A stretch of 64,000 nt of DNA, from positions 14,698,875-14,762,874 of the forward strand of contig CM046863.1 in the NCBI GenBank assembly GCA_025617745.1, in the 5' to 3' direction. Of this stretch, positions 23,854 to 34,742 are shown one piece after another. The notes beneath the pieces are model-generated. The model was not told the origin of the DNA and did no database searches. It saw only the letters and a list, made by a program, of their open reading frames with translations. Position numbers and translations under genes: made by a program. This DNA comes from Heliocidaris erythrogramma. Taxonomy: Eukaryota > Echinodermata > Echinoidea > Camarodonta > Echinometridae. Each line of letters opens with the position of its first letter. Within the stretch, counting starts at the first letter, position 1.

Positions 23854-24342
23854 AGGGATAGTTCACCCTCACGTAAAGTTGGTGTTAATAAATGCAGAGA
23901 AACAAAAGAAACATATCAGTGAAGGTTTGGCCAAAATCCGTTAAAGATATTATGGAGTTATGGATTTTTAAAGTTTTGATTTTATGACGTCACATCTCCC
24001 CCATGTGTCATGTGATATAAATTCCAGAAAATGACATTTTCTCAGAAAAATGGAAATGGTGTTACTTGTGCATTCAATATAACATCTTAAACATCATTTC
24101 ATACCCGCTCCTCTAAGAAAAATATCTTCAGTCATCATGAACCATTGGAAAATGGGAATTTATAGAATTTATATTACATGACGTATGGAGTAGCTGCTCG
24201 CATATGACGTCACAAATTTAAAACTTAAAACACCCATAACTCTCTTATTCCTTGATGGATTTTTGTCAAACCTTCACCAATATATTTCTCTTATTTTTCT
24301 CCTGTTATTAAAACCAACTTATTTTCAGGGTGAACTATCCCT
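23854..24342. mobile_element. Foldback MITE with TTAA-type target
   Basis: The termini AGGGATAGTTCACCCT and AGGGTGAACTATCCCT are perfect complements. Much of the 489-bp element is an imperfect palindrome (TGACGTCA and GAATTTATA strings recur in mirror order). The right flank is TTAA (24,343-24,346) and the left is TTAT, one base off. The termini closely resemble a MITE family I remember from fish. Confidence 0.65.
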
Positions 24343-24629
24343 TTAAGGCTTTATTTATTGTGTTTCAGTGTAAAATAAGAATGACTAATGATATGAAGTA
24401 TATTTGAGTCTGATTGCAAAACATTTTAAAAGCTGCTCCCAGTTTGCCAAGTTTACCCTGAACGTCCTTTAAATTGCATACATAATATTGTATTTTACTA
24501 TGTAGTTTTATATTCAAATATGCATTCAGTTATGTTTTCAATCATGATTTAAATATGTATTCAATAGTGTATTCAGTTATGCATCCAATTATATATTCAA
24601 CCGTTACATATCTATATTCATGAGAACTG

Positions 24630-24672
24630 TACCAAGATGATTCAGAAAGCAAAACATCAAATCAAATCAAAA
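24630..24672 (+). repeat. LINE 3' tail with ATCAA repeats
   Basis: The string ACATCAAATCAAATCAAAA matches the tails of the LINEs ending near 47,408 and 52,943. The upstream coding part is not recognisable. Confidence 0.4.
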
Positions 24673-24796
24673 TATATGTATATTTTATGTCATGTAATTT
24701 AGTTCTTAAACTCCGATATGGATTTTTAATAAATAACGACGGTAAGGCTAATGACCTCATAAAATAAAAGATGGACGATTTTTTTTTGGCGGTGGT

Positions 24797-24823
24797 GGGG
24801 GGGGGGGGGGGGGGTGGCTGGGG
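24797..24823 (+). repeat. G-rich homopolymer tract
   Basis: The run of about 18 consecutive G flanked by GGTGG and GGCTGGGG could form a quadruplex. No gene is associated with it. Confidence 0.6.
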
Positions 24824-24829
24824 TAAAGA

Positions 24830-27570
24830 AAGAACATACTTTGTACTGAAATTGTGCCTGCAATCGTCATTTTTTTACATATTTTCCGAACTGCAACTTC
24901 TTTAAAGAACAAACAGCAAGATAATATTTATTTTTATGAAAATTAAAGTAAGAGGGACCATGCATTGTCAAAAGTTTGGTATGAATGGCACATAAGGCAG
25001 ACACATTTTAAGATAATGGCAATTTGCCGCCTCATGAGGGTCACCTTTTCCATAAAAAAGATGGGCGATTTATCATCGAGGACTATCTATTGATTTGGGA
25101 AAATTGGAGGCGTATGCCCTTGCCACTCCAGTCGCTTGGCATTAGCTGTTTGATGTATATCTTATAATATGTCCAAAGAAGAGAGGTCTCTGTTTCACAA
25201 CCATGGCCTCCAGGGAGCGGCTTGGTTGTAACTCATCTAGTACCGACGGATTTGTTTATGGGATCCTTAGCATTCTGCACTCAGATTTTATATCAGGCCA
25301 AGTCCATGGTATGGTATTATGGAATTTTCTCATTCAATTCTGAATATAAATTGACGTAAAGTTTTCTATTTCACGTGATGTTTTATTTGATCTAGTAGGG
25401 TTTTCAGTTTGATATAGTCATCAGATATACAACAATCTTAGATTTGGTCCACAATGTATTGGACAAATTAGCTTAACCTTGCAAATTAAGGAAATATTTC
25501 ATAAATACTTCATAATTCAATATTTGGTTCACACAATAAAGGAGCCTATAACACTCGCCCGCTGCCAAACAGTTTTGTCACATGGAAATTTCAATTCACT
25601 TCAATTTAATTCACTTCAATTTATTCAAACCAATCAAACATGCAAAATAATAACATATAATACAGTGGAATAGTAAACGTCAAATTGCTCTTTACTGTGT
25701 TGAAATGGTGAATGAGATTTAAAAGAAGTACCGTTATTATGAGATATTTAATGAGATATTTACAGTTAGTGAGCAAGATGAAAGCTCTCACAGTTGACTC
25801 AGGCAATCAGCCAATACTGCGGAGGTTTACGATTAATAACTCTGAACAAATGTGTGATCCCCTGAATTTGAAATTTGGAAGAATAAAAGAGAGAGAGAGA
25901 GAAACACACACACAAAAAAAGGGGGGAGTATTTGTGGGATGGGTTGAGGAACATTCTTCTCCCAATCCTTTCTCAGTCCATTTCACTTTCGATTTATTAC
26001 AAGAACTTATTATCAATTTTTGTTTCACCGAAAGACAAGTCAAAGGACATTGCGGTAATGAGACATGTTGTAGATGTAGATGTTGTTTCTCTTGCCTTCC
26101 CTTTACTTCCCTCTGGATATGTAGTGGTTCATGGCACCATTCATCATATCAAACACAGTCATTTCAATGCATAATTACTCAACAAAAGATTCTGGTGCAT
26201 TATCCAGGTACCTCTCCGAACTCATTCAAAATTTAAAAAAATCCCCCGGTGCTTTTATGTGAGAAGGTATTGTAAGGAAATACACAATCGATTTCACTCA
26301 CACCGTGGAGATTTAGCCTACATCCTAAACCACATAATCAAAATGAGTGCTTGCTTTTATGATATTATAATATTTGTTTCATGCAAGATCGTCTTGGAGC
26401 CTCACTTATTTGACTCAAATTTCTTCTGCTTCACTTTTGACATTTTGTTTGACATAGGTTTAAGTCAGACTTCAATTTTATATGCAATCGTAGTTGGGAG
26501 GTACAAAACTGTTCCAGCAATAGTGTGATCACATGTAAACATGATTTTTGTTACATAGGGGCTTCGTAAAATCCACTTAAATAGCATATCTACCTCCCAA
26601 TTTTATGTGAGACCGTAACTTCCAAATTGACAGCGTAAGGGAACCAATTAAACTGAATAGATCTAAGATTCAGATATCTAGAAGCAGTCCCCTCTTCATA
26701 CCATGCATAGGGCGAGTTTGCTAAAATGTTTACAGTTCACTCTTTTAGTTATTCGCTGCAGGTTTCGTACTTTGCGTCCTTACTATCAAGCAAATTCACC
26801 CTCTATCAATTTACCGTTATAAAAGTTTAAAATATTACTAAACAAGCTAAAAGCCGAGTTGTCATAACTTGATAATGTGAAATGGTCTTAAGGCCAATAC
26901 AAGGAAATACATAGGACGAACAGGAGACAAATCGCATTACATATTAAAATTGCATATCGAGTTCAATATTCCCAATGTCAATACAATAGAAACATCCAGT
27001 GTTGTAGTTCCTATAGTTCCGATTTAAATTCAATTTTAGATTGATCTTATTTTGATTGTTTTCCCCCATTGAAAATAAAGGGAATCTTGAAAAAAAAAAA
27101 TCATTATGCAGTTCATATGACCAGTTGTAAAAACTACACAGACACTTAAAATTTTAAGCAGTTTGGTATATGATCATTTATTGTTTTGCTTGTGTGATTA
27201 TTTTTGGCATTGTCCCTCTCCTCCTCTTTACAAAATCCCCCGATCTACATGGCTCGGAAAATGAGTATTCCCTTTCAACCCGTTGGATACTCAGAATTAC
27301 CTCGCCTTGGTGATAGAAATCATGAATATAATATTGTGATGTCCAGGGCACATACATCCTCTTCTATTCTGAAGACACAATTGTAATATCAATCAACTTG
27401 GAGAAATATCAACATTATGTTTTGAACTTTTGAACGTTCGAATTCAGTTAACATAAACAAGTTCTGTAGTTCTATGTAATTATTACCTCATTTTTTTTCA
27501 CGTCATATGCATCCCTTTTCACTTTTTTTTATTATATAATTTCCTTCTCATTTCAAACTTTCACTTTCAA
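24830..27570. other. Long stretch without a recognised gene
   Basis: The longest frames (25,712-26,236 and 26,259-26,528) lack any known domain, cross a GA/CA microsatellite at 25,888-25,925 and have compositions typical of noncoding DNA. No RNA gene is seen. Confidence 0.45.
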
Positions 27571-27578
27571 AGTTTATT

Positions 27579-27715
27579 TTAATCATATTTCATATTTATT
27601 CCTAGAGTGTTGGCCAGTTCTAGGTAGTCTTGCTGGTTGTCAAATGCTTCAGCCAAGCTAATTCTGTCCGTATTCGAGATATTCATGTGTTCTCCTCTAG
27701 CCGCCGCCAGAGTCG
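27579..27715 (-). pseudogene. Transposase-like N-terminal fragment (HTH)
   Basis: The minus-strand frame reads RGEHMNISNTDRISLAEAF, then a DNQQDYLELANTLGIN helix. The spacing matches the N-terminal helix-turn-helix of IS630/Tc1-type transposases (a start residue, an R-I-hydrophobic first helix, then Y-x-x-hydrophobic-A-x-x-L-G-I-N). The frame stops after the HTH and no DDE catalytic domain follows. Upstream, CCCC-rich sequence belongs to other repeats. This is a fragment or first exon; family assignment is from memory. Confidence 0.4.
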
Positions 27716-27814
27716 TGTATAAATGAATTGTATGAAGGCCCCTGGGTGTTGGGGGTGGTGCAGCAATTCCAAATTTTTTCACAGCACCCCCTAGAAGGCT
27801 GGAGTTAAAAAGAG

Positions 27815-27935
27815 ACCCCAAAACGCTGAGGACCTTTTTTTTTTTTTTTTTGGCTTGTCAGAACATTTTTTGAATATCACAAAATCCTGTATCCCCCGCT
27901 GGCTGTAGCACCCCCGGATTTCTATAGGGGACACT
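27815..27935. repeat. Dispersed repeat fragment shared with 55.7 kb
   Basis: GCTGAGGACC, a T run and GGCTTGTCAGAA occur here and again at 55,751-55,787, which suggests remnants of one transposon family with poly-T and CCCCC interiors. Confidence 0.45.
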
Positions 27936-28454
27936 TGCCCTTGCACTTAAATCAACTTCATCGTGTGCCCCGGGCGCCATTAATAGATAAGCAACTGCAT
28001 ACAAAAAAAAAAAAAAATCTGCTCACAGCACGCCCAGTAACAAAATGGTTCCCAAGGGCCTGATTGTATGTGTATGAAAGTGGAGTTATACGAGCTGTTG
28101 CTTCGATGACGGTTTGTCAGAGGAATGAGAAAGTTCAATATAAGGCAAATGTCCCATTTGGAGGTACATAGAGTTTGCATACTTTATTCAACAGATGCAG
28201 ATTACAAAGAACATGAATTCCTTAACGTTCTTCAGGGCGGTGCTGGTGCGAATTTGAATGTATTTATGTGCAGTTTTTAATTTGAACGCGCTTTTTACAC
28301 GTTTATGTGAGAGAATTGTGAAATCGCATGCTAATGAAATTAAATTGAATGAACTATTTAGCTCTTTGAATGTTGATCTCGGTGATCATTCAAATTCGCT
28401 CGAAATTGAATAATTGCATTGTTAAATCGGATGCAATTTTGACGAAATTGGGCG

Positions 28455-29065
28455 GGAAAACCTATAATAGTAGTAGTTTGAAGTAGTAGTGTTAGTAGTA
28501 GCAGAAGCAGTAGTATTAATAGTAGTGGTAGGAGCAGTAGTAGTGCCAGCATTAGTTGTAGTAGTAGTATTAGTAGTAGTAGAATATGCACGAGTAGTAG
28601 CAGAAGGAGGGGGAGGTGGAACAGTATTAATAGCAGCAGCATCAGCAGTAGTATAGTAGTAGAAGAATAAAAAAGTAGTAGAAGTAGCAGTAGAAGCAGT
28701 AGTAGTTATAGTAGTTGTTGTTGTAATAGTAGTAGTAGTAGTAGTAGTAGTAGAAGTAATATCAGTTGTAGTAGTAGTAGTATAGTAGTAATAGTAGAAG
28801 TAGTAGCAGTAATATGAGTGGTAGTAGTAGCAATAGTTGATGTAGAAGAAGAAGAAGAAGAAGAAGAAGACCAAGAAGAAGAAGAAAAATAAGAAGTAGA
28901 AGTAGTAGTAGTAGTTAAAAAGTAGTAGTGTTAGTAGTAGTAGAAGCGGTAGTAGTAATAGTAGTGGTAGGAGCAGTAGTAGTACCAGCATTAGTTGTAG
29001 TAGTAGTATTAGTAGTAGTAGATGTATTAGTATAACAGAAGGAGGAGGAGGAGCAGTATTAATAA

Positions 29066-29097
<32 letters not shown>

Positions 29098-29104
29098 TAG
29101 TAGC

Positions 29105-29135
<31 letters not shown>

Positions 29136-29155
29136 AAAGTAGTATTAATTGGTAG
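28455..29155. repeat. Degenerate AGT-triplet array V
   Basis: AGT triplets with GAA-rich patches (28,846-28,890). A block starting AAAGTAGTAGTG/TTAGTAGTAGCAG and running to GGAGGAGG is duplicated around 28,480-28,640 and 28,918-29,060. The frames are artefacts. Confidence 0.85.
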
Positions 29156-29164
29156 TAGTACTAA

Positions 29165-29375
29165 TGTTAACAGTCATTATCATAATCATCAACATCACAA
29201 TTTCTATAGCGTATAAATCATCTTGGTAGTTCTAAACGGGATTTGATATCATCAGGTTATTTGTTGTATACATTATGCAGTTGTATTCAAGATTGATGCA
29301 AGTCTGAAAACAACCATAAACCGAACAATCATCCACGGTACATATTTTAATTTTCAACTACCTGTAAGGACTCAA
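29165..29375. repeat. Array-flanking dispersed repeat, copy B
   Basis: This is homologous to 23,283-23,600 and likewise follows an AGT array. It is shorter because an internal segment of copy A is absent. Confidence 0.6.
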
Positions 29376-29389
29376 TCCTTGGAGAAGAT

Positions 29390-29630
29390 GTTTTATCCAC
29401 ATTTGTCCATCTCCACCCAGGTGTAAATGGGTACCTGGCAATTGTTTGGGTAATTGCAGCGCAATCAGGAAAAAGCACTGATGTCGATGAGGCTTAACAC
29501 AGTTATTTTATCATCATCGTAATTATTATTAATATTATAATTATTATTATTATAATTATTATTATAATTATTAGTAGTATTATTATTATTATCATCATTA
29601 ATATTATGCTTTACTGTTCATAGCATTGAA
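29390..29630 (+). repeat. SINE 3' portion with conserved core
   Basis: The string CCACCCAGGTGTAAATGGGT followed by ACCTGGCAAT is the same core seen, on the other strand, in the SINE at 63,412-63,725. The segment ends in an ATT-rich microsatellite (29,520-29,600). No tRNA-like head is visible. Confidence 0.5.
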
Positions 29631-29843
29631 GGTGGTAAGATAAAGATTGTAATGTCCCCCTCCAGTCCTTTATTTTATGCAATTAGTCCCTTTCTCTGTC
29701 TCTCCATTTTCCTTTCAAATCACTTTTCTAGTTTATATCACTATTGTGCGACTCAATCATTTCTTCTTTTTTTTTTAAATCTTTCTCCATGTGAACTTAA
29801 CTTATTCTGTATAATTATCTATTTCGAAACCCTCTCCTGTACA

Positions 29844-29936
29844 TACATACACACACACACACTCACCCCACACACACCCACTCACCCTCACAAACACATA
29901 TATATATGTATACATATATAAATATATATATATATA
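29844..29936. repeat. CA/TA microsatellite, left segment
   Basis: CACACA runs pass into TATATA up to 29,936. TA continues at 31,696-31,719 and TG at 33,376-33,407. The three segments appear to be one microsatellite split by two insertions. Confidence 0.65.
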
Positions 29937-29989
29937 TGAGAAAATGAACTAAATCAGCAATAGTGCTCAACAGAATAGGAGCTAAATGT

Positions 29990-30133
29990 AATGAATTTGG
30001 GTTTGTTTCAAAAAACAGTAACCATATCTAATTCAACATAGTTTTAAATAGATAAATACATATTACAAACTAAATACAAATCATATGCCAGTCATACAAA
30101 TTGTTTCGCCCAAGGGCTCTTCAGTGACTGGAA
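29990..30133 (-). repeat. Penelope-like element inverted repeat, left arm
   Basis: This 144-bp arm is the exact reverse complement of 31,552-31,695 with no mismatch. The 53 bp to its left, up to the TA repeat at 29,936, may also be element sequence. Confidence 0.9.
30088..30131 (-). ncRNA. Hammerhead ribozyme, left arm, minus strand
   Basis: This is the reverse-complement copy of the motif described at 31,554-31,597. A transcript of the minus strand would be needed to form it. Confidence 0.7.
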
Positions 30134-31253
30134 TCTCAACGAGATCAGCAATATCATTCCCAAGGAGAACATTGGGCTTTATAGGGATGATGGCTTGGCG
30201 ATCCTTAGCAAGCCCCCCTTCATCGCTGAACGGATCAAGAAGAGAATTTGTGACAAATTTAAAGAATACAACCTGCAAATTACCGCCGACGCTAATTCTA
30301 CAGTCACCGACTTCCTTGATGTGACCCTCGACATCCGGACAAAAGAGCATAAGCCATATGCTAAGCAAGGAAATACACCCCTCTACGTCCATGTTGAATC
30401 AAACCATCCTCCTTCGATCATCAAGCGTATACCTCAATCCATAGAAGCACGCCTGTCGAATGTATCCAGCACACCGGAAATCTTCAACGAAGCGAAAGCG
30501 CCATACGAGAAGGCACTACGAGACGCCGGTCACAACACCACACTCAACTACATGCCGCCAAACAATCCAAACCCAAACACAAAGAAGCAACGGAAGCGCA
30601 ACGTCACGTGGTTCAACCCGCCTTTTAGTAGACATGTGAAGACCAACATAGGGAAGAAGTTTCTCTCCTTAATTTCGATTCACTTCACTGAAAACCATCC
30701 TCTGCGGAAGATATGTAACAAAAATACTCTCAAATTAAGTTACAGCTGCATGACGAACATTGCAGCAGCTACAAAAACCCACAACAACACGATCGTCAAT
30801 GAGCCAACGCCGGAAGTCAACACTTGTAACTGCCGCCAAAAGCAAGACTGCCCTCTACCCGGAAGATGTACATCGAAAGACATAGTCTACAAGGCCACCG
30901 TTACCACGCAGGACGACGAGAAACACTACATCGGCCTGACTTCGACATCATTCAAGACACGATACGCTCTCCACAAGACATCATTCAAGAACAAATCTAA
31001 ACGACACAGCACAGAACTCAGTAATTACATTTGGTCGCAGAAAGAACAGGGTACCCCATATAGTGCCAACCTAAGATGGGAGATCATCCAACATGCCCGT
31101 CCATACTCACCCAAATCAAAGAAATGTAGCCTCTGTCTAGCCGAGAAGTTCCACATCATCACCGCTGACAGAACTACATGTCTGAACTCCAGAAGCGAGT
31201 TATTTTCCACATGCAGACACAGGAAGAAACACCTGTTATCTGAGTATGGTTAA
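30134..31253 (+). pseudogene. Penelope-like element: RT C-terminus plus GIY-YIG endonuclease
   Basis: The open frame begins in the last part of a reverse transcriptase. The YRDDGLA catalytic block lies at about 30,180-30,200, followed by FLDVTLDI and SNHPPSIIKRIPQSIEARLS, both typical of Penelope-like elements. A Cys-rich linker (CNCRQKQDCPLPGRC) leads to a GIY-YIG nuclease: VYKATV, HYIGLT about 10 residues later, then FKTRYALHKTSF and LCLAEKFHI with the expected Arg, His and Glu. The protein ends in CRHRKKHLLSEYG. Most of the RT N-terminus is missing, and homology starts exactly where the left inverted repeat ends, so this is a 5'-truncated copy. The element normally reverse-transcribes its RNA at a nicked target. 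The remaining 1.1 kb has no stop, which suggests a fairly recent insertion. Confidence 0.85.
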
Positions 31254-31551
31254 CCCCCCCCCCCCCCCTCCCGCTATCCCACCTCCCCCTTTCTCCCACT
31301 GTATGCCTTTCACGCCCCCAGATTGACTCATTTTTCCACCCTACAAATTTCTTGTATTGTATACAATGTACAATGGGTTCACCCATTCAAATAAACTATT
31401 CTCTCAGAGCTGCCAATTAGTACGAATTTCTTTTGTTTAAGTGACAAAAGCAACGTGAGAGGAGGAATTCGTAACATTCGGCAGGTCTGCTCTCTATGAA
31501 ACTACTCCCTTTGTAAGAGGAGTATAAGACATGATGTAAAATAACCACTCT

Positions 31552-31695
31552 TTCCAGTCACTGAAGAGCCCTTGGGCGAAACAATTTGTATGACTGGCAT
31601 ATGATTTGTATTTAGTTTGTAATATGTATTTATCTATTTAAAACTATGTTGAATTAGATATGGTTACTGTTTTTTGAAACAAACCCAAATTCATT
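31552..31695 (+). repeat. Penelope-like element inverted repeat, right arm
   Basis: This 144-bp arm is perfectly complementary to 29,990-30,133 and stops where the TA microsatellite begins. Inverted terminal copies are a known arrangement for Penelope-like insertions. Confidence 0.9.
31554..31597 (+). ncRNA. Minimal type I hammerhead ribozyme
   Basis: Every conserved part is present. The 7-bp stem I is CCAGUCA (31,554-31,560) with UGACUGG (31,591-31,597). The core CUGAAGA is at 31,561-31,567. Stem II is GCCC/GGGC with a UU loop (31,568-31,577). GAAA is at 31,578-31,581. Stem III is a short ACA/UGU hairpin with an AUU loop, and UA precedes the predicted cleavage between 31,590 and 31,591. Hammerheads in the terminal repeats of Penelope-like elements are reported in the literature and are thought to process the element RNA. 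It lies 300 bp downstream of the GIY-YIG stop codon on the same strand. Confidence 0.85.
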
Positions 31696-31719
31696 TATAT
31701 ATATATATATATATATATA

Positions 31720-33375
31720 CAGTTAACAACAAAATTATTCATACCCCTTGGAAAATTCTAGTTTTTTGCATTTTTCCTAAAAATGAATGGTTAACTGAAT
31801 TTAATTGCACATCACTTGAATACATTTAGTTATCATCTGCAAATGAATGCTGTTTCTGGTTTCACCTCATTTGCATAACAATAGAAAAGGTGAATTATCC
31901 AAACTGGGTGATGTTCAAAATTATTCATACCCTTGGTGATCTATTGACCTTGTCAATCAGTATGAATCCAGTCCTTGTGATTAATGCTCGTAACACTTTC
32001 TTCACACTGTCACAATGCTTCTGGAGGCCTCTACTGATATATCAGGCCAATACCTGGTCTCCAATGGCCCAATCTCCTTGAGGATGTTGTCCACACATGC
32101 CATCACCTGGTCTTCAGGGGATTCGATGGATTTAAAGCAGATTTTGTGTTTGCAGGTGGTGTGGTTTTAGACGTCATGAGGATAGGACTATGATATTGAT
32201 ATTTTCTTTAATATTCCTTACATTTTAATGACAATTCTGTATCTAAGTTGAAACAAAGCACTCTTCCTGGAGAGACTTCCCTAGAGGCATTCACTGTTGC
32301 ACTGTCAAGGGAAGGTATTACCTGATACTTTTGTTCCATTATTATTAAGAATGTTTAGGGAGGCCATGATAGTTGTCTAAAGGGTGGATGGTGCCAATTT
32401 TATCAGTTTATTCAGTTACACTGATTGACACATTTTTGATATGGACACCTGCAAGTGGGTACTCTAGTGAAGCTTAAAATACTGATCTTTATGTTCCAGT
32501 GCACTGTCAAAGTGGTAGCATTTTGTGCACTGCAGCTGGTAACATGGAGGGCATATGGTATTTGGTTTACATTCATTTTGATATCAAGGATTGTAGCTTT
32601 CAGATACAAAGAATATACCATATGAAGATTGATATACAATAACAGTCAATGTGGGATGTGTATGGTACTCAAAGGTTACATACTGTTATTCATGGTGACC
32701 TGACGTTAGAGTCATGCAATGACTTTAATATCACCAACATGGCCTTCCTGAGCACTCTGATTAAGAATGGGGCCAAGGAATAAAGGTGAACCCTCCCACA
32801 GGCAGTGCAAAAGGGAAGGGCTCTTCAGGAATGGTGCTTTGCTTCATAAGTAGATACAGAATTTTCATTAAAATGCATGGAATAAATGACCGAAAATTTC
32901 AATATCATAGTCCTGTCATCATGAAGTCGATAACTGCATCACCTGTAGGACACGAAATCTAATGAACTCCCTGAAGGTCAGGTGAAGGCATGTGTGGACA
33001 CATCCTCAAGGAGATTGAGCCATTGGAGAACAGGTACTGGCCTGATATCCCAGCAGAGACCCCTCCGGAAGCCTTGTGACGGTGTATAAAAATAAAGTGA
33101 ATTACAAGCATTAATCACAAGGATCGGATTCATACTGATTGACAAAGTCAATAAATCACCAAGGGTATGAATAATTTTGAACATCGCCCAGTTTGGATAA
33201 CTCACCTTTTCTATTGTTATGCAAATGAGGTGAAACCGGAAACGGCATTCATTTGCAGATGATAACTAAATGTATTCAAGTGATGTGCAAGTAACTTCAT
33301 TTAACCATTCATTTTTAGGAAAAATGCAAAAAACTAGAATTTTCGAAGGGGTATGAATAATTTTGTTGTTAACTG
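31720..33375. mobile_element. Tc1-like palindromic element with IR/DR ends
   Basis: The ends are CAGTTAACAACAAAATTATT and its complement, with TA on both sides (31,718-31,719 and 33,376-33,377). Each end has an outer and an inner copy of AAAATTATTCATACCC (31,731 and about 31,917; complements near 33,161 and 33,348), the IR/DR layout of Sleeping Beauty-type elements. The inverted homology runs in to about 32,340 on the left and continues with falling identity toward the midpoint near 32,547, so the whole 1,656 bp is an imperfect palindrome. No transposase frame exists, so it is non-autonomous. Confidence 0.8.
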
Positions 33376-33596
33376 TATGTGTGTGAGGGTGTGTGTGTGT
33401 GTGTGGGCGTATTTAGCATATAGTATTTAGTATATCCGACAACATTTTCGGACAGAGAACAAACAAAAAATCATGAGAACAATGGTCCTCGGAAGCCGGA
33501 CAATAGTCCGAGGACGGAGGAACAATAGAGGAACAATACTTGTCCTCGGAAATAAAGCAATACAAGACTGTGTGTATGTGGGTGTGTGTGTGTATA

Positions 33597-34085
33597 CAGT
33601 GAGAGTCAGAAAAAAGATGTTACACTTTTTTTAAATGCTTGTATTACAAGTATGATAGAAATAATACTTGCACCACAGTTAGAATAACTATTCCAGTTTT
33701 ATTTGATACCACAGTTGTGGGGAATCAGTGATCAATTTACTGGATAGGGATCAATTAATGTGTCTGGGTGAAAACCCATTTGCGCCAAAATCAACAGTGC
33801 CTTGTCTGATTTGGATTCCACTACACAAAGAGCGAGAATTACTGCGAGAAAACAGGCAGACAGTACGTAAGGCCAGGGCAGCGATGATCCATCGAGCTCA
33901 GAAATGCAACGGACGCAATGTGAAGGAATGAAAGCTATGTCCAAGTGCCCAAAATGACTATGAAAAGGGACTTTTCAGTGAAGATCACGGAATGTTATGA
34001 TTTCTGACTTTATTCAATTGTTCATTTATATATTGGTTCTCATGTGTATTTGTCTTGATTAAACATATTATCCTACTTTACGTAT
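33597..34085 (+). mobile_element. Mariner/Tc1-like short element, copy 2 (right end missing)
   Basis: It starts at CAGTGAGAGTCAGAAAAAAG after TA (33,595-33,596). It follows copy 1 (2059-2874) collinearly through GGGTGAAAACCCATTTGCGCC-like sequence to about 34,085. The expected right inverted repeat is not seen. A 67-codon frame at 33,728-33,931 is not preserved in copy 1. Confidence 0.6.
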
Positions 34086-34317
34086 TCCCTGTTATAATTG
34101 GGTTTTCCAAAATGGGCGATAAAATTGATATGCATTTTGTTTACCTGTAATATTTTGTCAACGTCCTATTGATTGTGTGAGTTGACTTGATAACAAAGAA
34201 ATTAGCATCTAAATGACTGTTCGTACAAGAGTTTGTGTTTTCTGTTTAAAAGTTTATTAATAAAGAGTTTTAAAAACGCTGAAATAATTATAGTCATTTT
34301 GTTTATGCTTCAAATAG

Positions 34318-34448
34318 ACGGTGCAGCGTGGAAGCGTACCGTACGTGAAACTTATGCCTATGTAATTTCGCTGACCCGAAAAAGGTCGAAAGGACTGGGA
34401 ACTTCGAAGCTTTACTCGGGGCCTGCCAAAGAAAGTTACGAATTGTAA
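34318..34448 (+). CDS. Possible terminal coding exon, family unknown
   Basis: A 3' splice-like CTTCAAATAG ends at 34,317. It is followed by 43 codons with clearly higher GC than the neighbourhood: DGAAWKRTVRETYAYVISL, then TRKRSKGLGTSKLYSG, and an SYEL carboxyl end before TAA. The basic, Ser/Gly-rich tail ending in a hydrophobic residue resembles a cytoplasmic tail with a PDZ-type ligand, but that is speculation. No upstream exon is identified, and a poly-A signal is not obvious beyond AATAAT-type strings at about 34,460. It may equally be a chance frame. Confidence 0.3.
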
Positions 34449-34742
34449 AAAAAACCTTTAAATAATACGACCAAAATACCACAAACACCCCTCCTTCATG
34501 ACAATCTGGAAACAATTTAACCACGTTTAAAAAAAAACCCAGCTCGATTGAGTGGAAAATCACGGAGAAAAGCGCTTTCAAACAAACGGACGGACAGACA
34601 GACACACACACATTAGCCAAATTATAGTAAGGATTATTATTTTTATTATTATTATTATTATTATGTTTGCTGTTGTTATTATGGTTACTATTATATATCT
34701 TTATTATTATTATTATTATTATTATAATGATAATTTACCAAT

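Noticed and set aside
25712-26528. Two longer frames of 174 and 89 codons
   Set aside because: They cross a GA/CA microsatellite, have no recognisable domain and no splice or codon-bias support.
30134-31253. Homing endonuclease (GIY-YIG) gene
   Set aside because: The RT catalytic block, the Cys-rich linker and the terminal repeats show it is a Penelope-like retroelement.
34303-34620. Minus-strand 105-codon frame
   Set aside because: It is antisense to the candidate terminal exon and lacks any domain.
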